Source of the DNA: Candidatus Vogelbacteria bacterium
GTDB taxonomy: Bacteria; Patescibacteriota; Minisyncoccia; Phycocordibacterales; XYD1-FULL-46-19
Assembly: GCA_903825615.1 (NCBI GenBank)
Contig: CAIKBK010000085.1
Location: 1 to 10,232 of the forward strand
Direction of reading: 5' to 3'
DNA length: 10,232 nucleotides
Shown: piece after piece, positions 5,525 through 10,232 of the stretch
Layout of the letters: every line of letters begins with the position of its first letter
Position numbering within the stretch: the first letter of the stretch is position 1
The notes under the pieces: generated by a model
The model's database searches: none
Told to the model about the DNA's origin: nothing
What the model saw: only the letters and a program-made list of their open reading frames with translations
Position numbers and translations under genes: made by a program

Positions 5525-8500
5525 CTATAACTCTTTGACGGCCTCCAGTATTATAGAAGGTTCTCCATTTCTGTGACTTATTTTGCCACGGACAGCGACA
5601 ATTTTGTCAGGGACGAGTAGGTCCTTGTATTTCTCGTAGACGTCGGCGAAGGCGACAACCTCGATCTGGTCGGTGAAATCAAACATTTTTATGAAGGCCA
5701 TTTTCTTATTGTTCTTGGTGATAATCTCGCGGACAGTATCAATGACACCACCGGCGATGGTGGGGAAGGATTCTTTTTGCTCGCGGTGGAATTTGATTGT
5801 GTTTTCGGTTTTGACAAAGCGGTCACGGTAAGGCTCAAGTGGATGCCCTGAGACATAGAGACCAAGCAATTCTTTCTCCCAAGCCAGCTTGGTTTTGGGG
5901 TCGATCGGTTCAGTTGGTTTTAATTTCAAGGCTGGCGGGGTTATCACTTCGGGCATGAGGCCGAAGAGCGATGTCTGATTGGCATTATTTTTTAATTCTT
6001 GACGATTGTAAGCAAGAGCCTCATCGACATTGCCGAGGACTTGTCCGCGTTCTATCCCTAAACTATCGAAGGCGCCAGCTTTGGCCAAGGCCTCCAGCGA
6101 TTTCTTATTCATATTCTTATGTTTGACGCGAGTGAGGAAATCGGCGAAGTCAGTGAAGAGACCATTCTTTTTTCTTTCTTCAACGATAAAATTGGCAATT
6201 TCTTGCCCCAAATTTTTTATCGTCACCAAACCAAAACGAATCTTATCAATCCCGTCAGTATTTTTCTTAGAGAGAATCTCGGCGGCTGGAGTAAGTCCTT
6301 GGGCGTCTAAACCCTTAATAACCGTGAAGTCCTCAAAACTCTCATTAACATCTGGTGGTAAGACGGGTAAATTCATCCGGCGACATTCTTGGATTACCTC
6401 GGCAATTTTCTCAGTATCACCAGCTTCAGCGGTGAGCACGGCCGTCATATATTCTGACGGATAATTCGCCTTCAAGTAACTCGTTTGATAAGCGACGCGA
6501 CCATAACTGGCGGCATGCGCCTTGTTGAAGCCGTAAGCGGCGAACGGCTCTATTAGCGACCACAGCTCATCTGATTTTTTCTTATCGAGACCGTTCTTAA
6601 TTAAACCCTCGAGCAATTTACCCTTTTGAGCCTCCATTTCTTTGGGGATTTTTTTACCCATGGCTTTGCGCAATTTGTCGGCCTCCACCCAAGAATAACC
6701 GGCCAAGTGGATAGCGGTTAACATGACATCATCCTGATAAACAAGTACCCCGAAGGAGTGGTGGAGAATAGGTTTAAGGCGTGGATCGAGATATTTTATG
6801 AGAGTTGGATTGTGCTTGCGCTTAATATACTCGGGGATCATTTCCATTGGACCGGGGCGATAGAGGGCGACCATGGCGTTAATGTCGAAGATAGTGGAGG
6901 GCTTAAGCTCCTTGAGCCAGCGAGTCATCCCCGCGCCGTTTAGTTGGAAGAGGCCAATCGTCTCGCCACGTGCCAACATTTCAAAAGTTTTAGCATCGTC
7001 GAGGGGAATATTATTGATATCAATAGTTAGGCCATAGATCTTGCGCACAATGCGAATGGCATCCTCTAAGATAGAGAGGTTGCGGATACCAAGAAAGTCG
7101 TATTTGAGCAAGCCGGCATCTTCGACGGCGTGCATTTCATATTGAGTGATGGTTTTACCACCCTTCGGGTCAAGTTGGATCGGAGTATAGTCGGTAATCG
7201 CCGTGGGGGAGATTACGACACCGGCAGCGTGGACGGAGATATGTCTGGCGCAACCCTCAATTTTCTTGGCTAGGTCAATAACCTTCTTAGCATCCTCATC
7301 TTTCTTATACATTTCTTCAAGCTCGGGCACCATCTCGGTCGCGCGATCAATTGTCATCGGGAAGCCCTGTGAACCCAAGGGGATAAGTTTGGCAATCTGA
7401 TCACCGAGTTGATAAGGGTAGCCCAAGGCTCGCGCGACATCGCGTACGGCACCTCTCGCCAGCATAGAACCGAAAGTACCAATTTGGGCGACTTTGTCCT
7501 CGCCATATTTCTGGCGCGCATAATCGATAATCTCGTCGCGGCGTTTATCAGCATAATCCATATCAATATCGGGCGGTGACGGACGGTCAGCGTTCAAGAA
7601 GCGTTCGAAGGGCAACTCGTAGTAGAGTGGATCAACATTGGTAATGCCAATAATGTAAGAAATAAGCGAACCGGCCGCCGAACCTCGAGTATTGGTAAAG
7701 ATGCCAGTATTGTGGGCGTGGTTGATGAGATCAGACACGACGAGGAAATAAGGGGAGTAGCCCTTCTTGCTGATAACATCAAATTCATAATCCATTCTCT
7801 TTCTCGCTTCGTCGGCGCGGGCAGGGTTTTGTTCGATGTATTTAGCGAGACCCTCCTCAGCCATTTTTTTAAGTTCTTGATTATAATCTGATTCGGCGGG
7901 TATTGGATAATTGGGAAAGGTCCATTTGCCGAGTTCGAGTGTTACATTGCACCGCTCGGCAATTTTAAGCGAGTTCTCAATGGCTTCTGGCACATGAGCG
8001 AAATTACTAGCCATGTCTTCACCTGAGAGGAAAGAAAAGTCCTCTTCGGTATTAGTGATACCTTTAAGATCGGAGAGGTCAGTTCCTGTTTGGATCGAGA
8101 GCAGGGTATGATGGGCGAGGGCATCATCGCGATTGAGGTAATGAGTATCCTGAGTCGCGACCAAGGGGATCTTAAGTTTTTTGCCAAGCTCAATAATCTT
8201 AGCAGTGACTTCTTGTTGCCCCTCAATCTTGGGGTGGTGCATGATCTCCAAGTAATAATTATCAGCGCCAAAAATAGCTTGATGCTCCTTAATTATCTCC
8301 TCCGCTTTCTCTGGTTCGTAGGTAAGTGTGCGGGATAATTCGCCCCCCATACAACCAGAGAGGCAAATCAAACCTTCGCTATGTTCACGCAATAATTCTT
8401 TGTCGGCGCGGGGTTTGTAATAATAGCCTTCGAGGTTAGCCTTAGTGACAATCTTAATTAAATTTTGGTAGCCAACGAGGTCCTTGGCGAGGAGAGTAAG

Positions 8501-8764
8501 GTGGTAACGGCGAGCATCAATGTGTGGCTCTTTATTAAAACGACTACGAGTGGCGACATAAATCTCGCAGCCGATAATTGGCTTGATTTCTTCGGCGAGG
8601 CATTTTTTATAAAATTCGATCGCCCCATACATGTTTCCATGGTCGGTAATGGCGATAGCGGGCATGCCATATTCCTTAGCCTTTTTGACTAATTGGGAAA
8701 TTTTAATAAGCCCGTCTAAGAGGCTATAATGGGTGTGGTTATGAAGGTGGACGAAGGGTGTCAT
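5525..8764 (-). CDS. dnaE: DNA polymerase III subunit alpha
   Basis: Replicative polymerase (1079 residues). The N-terminal PHP domain has an apparently complete metal site: H8/H10 (HLHNHTHYS), D41/H42 (TDHGNMYG), E67 (GCEIY), H88 (YHLTLLA), C138 (SGCMGG), D206/H208 (TQDTHYL). Palm catalytic acidic motif PDIDMD (398-403) and third Asp D556 (LLKYDFLGIRNL), with GSAAGSLISY before it. Then the fingers, the beta-binding and helix-hairpin-helix region (tandem KNLGQEIANFIVEERKKNG...FLTRVKHKNMNKKSLEALAKAGAFD), and a C-terminal OB-fold (MAFIKMFDFTDQIEVVAF...VRGKISHRNGEPS). DnaE1 type and length; no PolC exonuclease insertion. Start: the ATG at 8764 (MTPFVHLHNH) has AGGA 7 bases upstream; a TTG two codons earlier is less likely. 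Ends with TAG. Confidence 0.97.
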   Translation of the reverse strand: MTPFVHLHNHTHYSLLDGLIKISQLVKKAKEYGMPAIAITDHGNMYGAIEFYKKCLAEEIKPIIGCEIYVATRSRFNKEPHIDARRYHLTLLAKDLVGYQNLIKIVTKANLEGYYYKPRADKELLREHSEGLICLSGCMGGELSRTLTYEPEKAEEIIKEHQAIFGADNYYLEIMHHPKIEGQQEVTAKIIELGKKLKIPLVATQDTHYLNRDDALAHHTLLSIQTGTDLSDLKGITNTEEDFSFLSGEDMASNFAHVPEAIENSLKIAERCNVTLELGKWTFPNYPIPAESDYNQELKKMAEEGLAKYIEQNPARADEARKRMDYEFDVISKKGYSPYFLVVSDLINHAHNTGIFTNTRGSAAGSLISYIIGITNVDPLYYELPFERFLNADRPSPPDIDMDYADKRRDEIIDYARQKYGEDKVAQIGTFGSMLARGAVRDVARALGYPYQLGDQIAKLIPLGSQGFPMTIDRATEMVPELEEMYKKDEDAKKVIDLAKKIEGCARHISVHAAGVVISPTAITDYTPIQLDPKGGKTITQYEMHAVEDAGLLKYDFLGIRNLSILEDAIRIVRKIYGLTIDINNIPLDDAKTFEMLARGETIGLFQLNGAGMTRWLKELKPSTIFDINAMVALYRPGPMEMIPEYIKRKHNPTLIKYLDPRLKPILHHSFGVLVYQDDVMLTAIHLAGYSWVEADKLRKAMGKKIPKEMEAQKGKLLEGLIKNGLDKKKSDELWSLIEPFAAYGFNKAHAASYGRVAYQTSYLKANYPSEYMTAVLTAEAGDTEKIAEVIQECRRMNLPVLPPDVNESFEDFTVIKGLDAQGLTPAAEILSKKNTDGIDKIRFGLVTIKNLGQEIANFIVEERKKNGLFTDFADFLTRVKHKNMNKKSLEALAKAGAFDSLGIERGQVLGNVDEALAYNRQELKNNANQTSLFGLMPEVITPPALKLKPTEPIDPKTKLAWEKELLGLYVSGHPLEPYRDRFVKTENTIKFHREQKESFPTIAGGVIDTVREIITKNNKKMAFIKMFDFTDQIEVVAFADVYEKYKDLLVPDKIVAVRGKISHRNGEPSIILEAVKEL

Positions 8765-8767
8765 AAT
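8762..8767 (+). promoter_or_regulatory. Candidate -10 box of rnhB (near-leaderless)
   Basis: CATAAT ends 9 bases before the rnhB ATG (8776) and covers the first codon of dnaE on the other strand. There is no Shine-Dalgarno sequence. The -35 region (around 8739-8744, TTATGA) is weak, so the call rests on spacing and the pattern shared with gyrB and rpmF. Confidence 0.4.
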
Positions 8768-8771
8768 CAAT

Positions 8772-8775
8772 TCCT
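8772..8775 (-). promoter_or_regulatory. Shine-Dalgarno site of dnaE
   Basis: AGGA on the minus strand (8775-8772) with a 7-base spacer to the ATG at 8764. It supports 8764 over the upstream TTG at 8770. It overlaps the start codon of rnhB on the other strand. Confidence 0.55.
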
Positions 8776-9435
8776 ATGGTAACAAAAAAAGCGAAAAAAA
8801 CTAAATTTCTCATCGGTATTGACGAAGCGGGGCGGGGAGCATTGGCGGGACCGGTCTCGGTCGGGGCGATTTTGGCGTCTCGTGAGAACTGGACCAAGGC
8901 TAAGAAAATTCTTAAAGATTATCCCGCCGGTAGAGATTCGAAGAAATTAACACCCAAACAGCGTGACTTTTGGTTCTCGCGAATTGAAGAATTGAATAAA
9001 AAGGGTCTGTTAGATTTTACTGTTAGTTTTTCTAGTAATAAAGTCATCGATAAAAAAGGAATTAACTTTGCTGTGAGTCAGGGAATAAAAGGGTGCTTGG
9101 GAAAGATAAAGAGTCCCGAGGCTAGCCCTCAAATTCCCCGAGGACTAGCCTCGGGGCAGACCCTCGTCCTTCTTGATGGTGGTCTAAAAGCCCCAGTCGA
9201 GTGGTCTCACCAACAGACAATAATTAAAGGTGACGAGAAGGAATTGATAATTTCTCTAGCCTCAATTGTCGCAAAAGTTTCGCGCGACAGGATGATGGTC
9301 AAATTAGCCAAGAAATATCCCGACCACCAGCTCCATCAACATAAAGGCTATGGCACTAGGTTACACTATCAAAAAATAACTCAATTTGGTCTTCTAATTA
9401 TCCATCGCCAGACCTATCTGCGAATTCTTGCCTAA
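8776..9435 (+). CDS. rnhB: Ribonuclease HII with an in-frame palindromic insertion
   Basis: Cleaves the RNA strand of RNA/DNA hybrids, removing primers and single ribonucleotides from DNA. 219 residues, normal size. Catalytic DEDD set: D16 and E17 (GIDEAGRGALAGPV), D134 (LVLLDGGLKAP), D171 (ASIVAKVSRDRMM); the C-terminal HQHKGYGTRLHYQ block is the usual HKGYGT motif. Basic N-terminus (MVTKKAKKTK). Residues 113-128 (SPEASPQIPRGLASGQ) sit between the helix ending GKIK and the strand carrying D134, where RNase HII proteins normally have a short loop, and are encoded by a 43-base palindrome, so they are probably an inserted repeat. The active site is untouched, so the enzyme should work. Divergent from dnaE, 11 bases between start codons. 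The start has no Shine-Dalgarno site. Confidence 0.95.
   Translation: MVTKKAKKTKFLIGIDEAGRGALAGPVSVGAILASRENWTKAKKILKDYPAGRDSKKLTPKQRDFWFSRIEELNKKGLLDFTVSFSSNKVIDKKGINFAVSQGIKGCLGKIKSPEASPQIPRGLASGQTLVLLDGGLKAPVEWSHQQTIIKGDEKELIISLASIVAKVSRDRMMVKLAKKYPDHQLHQHKGYGTRLHYQKITQFGLLIIHRQTYLRILA
9114..9156. repeat. Palindromic repeat inserted in frame in rnhB
   Basis: Arms 9115-9130 and 9140-9155 pair over 15 of 16 positions: CCCGAGGCTAG / CTAGCCTCGGG perfectly, then one C-A mismatch, then CCTC / GAGG, with a 9-base loop (9131-9139). T9114 and G9156 add a wobble pair. It codes for most of residues 113-128 of RNase HII with no stop and no frameshift. It resembles in behaviour the Rickettsia palindromic elements that insert in genes, though no sequence relation is claimed. 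Confidence 0.85.
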
Positions 9436-9456
9436 ATTGCCACTCTCTGTTATAAT
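9428..9456 (+). promoter_or_regulatory. Consensus promoter of the 110-residue gene
   Basis: TTGCCT (9428-9433), 17-base spacer, perfect TATAAT (9451-9456) with extended TGT before it. Predicted start about 9463. It overlaps the last codons of rnhB. This excludes the TTG at 9428 as a translation start for the downstream gene. Confidence 0.75.
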
Positions 9457-9470
9457 TATCAAGGACAAAG

Positions 9471-9487
9471 TAAACCTGGCTGGTTTA
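9471..9487 (+). promoter_or_regulatory. 5' UTR hairpin of the 110-residue gene
   Basis: Perfect 6-bp stem TAAACC (9471-9476) / GGTTTA (9482-9487) with loop TGGCT, just before the Shine-Dalgarno site. The sequence AACCTGGCT (9473-9481) is exactly complementary to AGCCAGGTT (9864-9872) in the 3' UTR of the same gene. Confidence 0.55.
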
Positions 9488-9494
9488 AGAAAGA

Positions 9495-9499
9495 AGGAG
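9495..9499 (+). promoter_or_regulatory. Shine-Dalgarno site of the 110-residue gene
   Basis: AGGAG, with a rather long 12-base spacer to the ATG at 9512. It is one of only two clear Shine-Dalgarno sites in the window. Confidence 0.5.
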
Positions 9500-9511
9500 A
9501 GCCCAGAACCA

Positions 9512-9844
9512 ATGAAGAAGTCTATGCCCAAGAATCTACCCAATGGTGGGGTCCCACCGGAGGCCCGGAGCGCACTCGTTTGTGCTCTGAGAGAAATTGT
9601 TGAAGTGGATGATCTTGTTACCATGATTGTGTATGGTAATGAGTTCCAGCGCCGGGAGGCAATGCGTCGCCTGGAGGAGCTGAGTGATACCCTTAGACAG
9701 GAGCATTTGCCGCTTTTGTTACAGGTGCAAATGTTGAAAGTCAAGGAAGAAGACTGTTCTACCCGTTGTTTTTCGTTGGCGAGCCAGATAAGGTCTCGCT
9801 TTCGGCAAGATGAAGAAGTTACAGCAACGGAAGCTGTAGCCTAG
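9512..9844 (+). CDS. Hypothetical protein, 110 residues, own transcription unit
   Basis: I do not recognise this protein. After a short Pro/Gly-containing N-terminus (MKKSMPKNLPNGGVPPEARS) it looks almost entirely alpha-helical and highly charged: helix about 17-40 (ARSALVCALREIVEVDDLVTMIV), helix about 42-65 rich in Arg/Glu (NEFQRREAMRRLEELSDTL), helix about 63-98. Three cysteines (24, 82, 86) are not in a metal-binding pattern. No signal peptide or membrane segment. Start at 9512: the promoter predicts an mRNA start near 9463, and the AGGAG site precedes this ATG; upstream codons in the frame are not transcribed from it. Unlike its neighbours it has a consensus promoter, a leader with a hairpin, a Shine-Dalgarno site and a strong terminator, which suggests independent and probably high expression. 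The ends TAG. Confidence 0.7.
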   Translation: MKKSMPKNLPNGGVPPEARSALVCALREIVEVDDLVTMIVYGNEFQRREAMRRLEELSDTLRQEHLPLLLQVQMLKVKEEDCSTRCFSLASQIRSRFRQDEEVTATEAVA

Positions 9845-9853
9845 TAACGAACC

Positions 9854-9875
9854 CATAACCCCCAGCCAGGTTATG
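9854..9875 (+). promoter_or_regulatory. 3' UTR hairpin of the 110-residue gene
   Basis: Perfect 7-bp stem CATAACC (9854-9860) / GGTTATG (9869-9875) with loop CCCAGCCA. It lies between the stop codon and the terminator. Loop bases AGCCA are complementary to the loop TGGCT of the 5' UTR hairpin. Confidence 0.6.
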
Positions 9876-9879
9876 TTCG

Positions 9880-9919
9880 GCCGGGACGCGAATCGCGATG
9901 CGCCCCGGCTTTATTTTTT
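9880..9919 (+). terminator. Strong intrinsic terminator
   Basis: GCCGGG (9880-9885) pairs with CCCGGC (9904-9909); after a small bulge GCG (9888-9890) pairs with CGC (9901-9903). It is followed by TTTATTTTTT (9910-9919). The loop contains the palindrome ATCGCGAT (9892-9899). It separates the 110-residue gene from the rpmF promoter, which begins two bases later. Confidence 0.92.
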
Positions 9920-9920
9920 C

Positions 9921-9949
9921 TTGATTATTTATAAGATTTAAGCTATAGT
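9921..9949 (+). promoter_or_regulatory. rpmF promoter, predicts a near-leaderless transcript
   Basis: TTGATT (9921-9926), 17-base spacer, TATAGT (9944-9949). Predicted start about 9956, two bases before the ATG at 9958. Confidence 0.7.
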
Positions 9950-9957
9950 AAAAATAT

Positions 9958-10182
9958 ATGGTAGTAAGAATGCGTCATACGCGGGCCCACACCGCTAATC
10001 GTCGATCTCATCATGCCCTTAAAGTTACCGGGCTCTCTTTGTGTGCCAAGTGTGGCTCGCCCAAACAGAGTCATGTGGCTTGTGGTAATTGTGGCACCTA
10101 TCGTGGCCGTGAGGTGATAAATGTCTTGGCCAAAACCGAGAAGAAAGAGGCAAAGCGAAAGAAAGCGTCCGCTAAAAATTAA
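9958..10182 (+). CDS. rpmF: 50S ribosomal protein L32
   Basis: Small zinc-ribbon protein of the large ribosomal subunit (74 residues). Basic N-terminus [21 protein letters not shown] (the NRRSHHAL part corresponds to the usual KRR..RR.H region), then a four-cysteine ribbon C29, C32, C42, C45 (CAKC...CGNC) with the family pattern GTYRGREVI, and a Lys/Glu/Ala-rich tail. The cysteine set is complete, so this is the zinc-binding form. The Met at 9958 is chosen over the one at 9970 because the promoter's predicted start is at 9956 and because L32 proteins of this lineage begin MVVRMR (recalled, not checked). No Shine-Dalgarno site. Its neighbour to the right is probably nusB. Confidence 0.94.
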   Translation: MVVRMRHTRAHTANRRSHHALKVTGLSLCAKCGSPKQSHVACGNCGTYRGREVINVLAKTEKKEAKRKKASAKN

Positions 10183-10219
10183 TCGAGTTTATTAAAACTT
10201 AAAATAGTTTTTTGAAAAT

Positions 10220-10232
10220 ATGGCTAATCGTC
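10220..10232 (+). CDS. Start of a further gene, possibly nusB (3' end outside window)
   Basis: Only ATG GCT AAT CGT C is visible (MANR, next codon begins with C). NusB, a transcription antitermination factor, often begins MANRH in this group and often follows rpmF, so this is a plausible guess from four residues and context only. The 37-base gap after rpmF has no Shine-Dalgarno site and no GC-rich terminator, so the two may be cotranscribed. Confidence 0.35.

Noticed and set aside
6030..6464. 144-codon plus-strand frame inside dnaE
   Set aside because: Shadow of dnaE with low-complexity composition.
8725..8730. Perfect TATAAT on the plus strand upstream of rnhB
   Set aside because: It falls in dnaE codons for His-Tyr-Ser, has no TG extension or good -35, and would give a 39-base leader without a Shine-Dalgarno site; kept only as a weak alternative.
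10194..10211. AAAACT/AGTTTT hairpin followed by TT after rpmF
   Set aside because: Six A/T-dominated pairs are too weak for a convincing terminator, and the following gene is probably in the same operon.

Overview
The window looks like a piece of a Candidate Phyla Radiation (Patescibacteria, Parcubacteria-like) chromosome. Grounds: the L32 N-terminus beginning [11 protein letters not shown], a ThrRS without a TGS domain, a small exported protein with the CPDGS...GPNCEFAPCP cysteine motif and a PsbP-like domain, very short intergenic spaces, and several genes whose start codon sits 7-9 bases after a -10 box. This placement comes from pattern recognition, not a search. All stops seen are TAA or TAG, and every gene reads through with the standard bacterial code.

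Layout. 2-313: 3' end of pheT (+). 316-348: hairpin terminator that works in both directions. About 319-556: a candidate structured non-coding RNA on the minus strand with its own promoter (563-590). 617-2709: gyrB (+), apparently leaderless. 2712-4454: thrS (-), ending 2 bases from gyrB. 4473-4639: a threonine T-box riboswitch in front of thrS (-). 4694-5377: exported lipid- or membrane-anchored-type protein (+). 5378-5524: non-coding, holding a palindromic element and a relic of a second dnaE 3' end. 5525-8764: dnaE (-). 8776-9435: rnhB (+), divergent from dnaE, with a palindromic repeat inserted in frame. 9428-9909: a free-standing transcription unit for an unrecognised 110-residue protein with its own consensus promoter, Shine-Dalgarno site and strong terminator. 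9921-10182: rpmF (L32, +). 10220 onward: first codons of a further gene, probably nusB.

The genes are mostly core information processing: aminoacylation (PheRS, ThrRS), DNA topology (gyrase B), replication (DNA polymerase III alpha with an apparently complete PHP metal site), RNA-primer or ribonucleotide removal (RNase HII) and the ribosome (L32). No classical mobile element, CRISPR array, tRNA or rRNA was seen. The most unusual items are the dnaE 3' relic (identical 13-residue C-terminus written in almost entirely different codons), the unassigned RNA between pheT and gyrB, the palindrome inside rnhB, the T-box and the leaderless starts.
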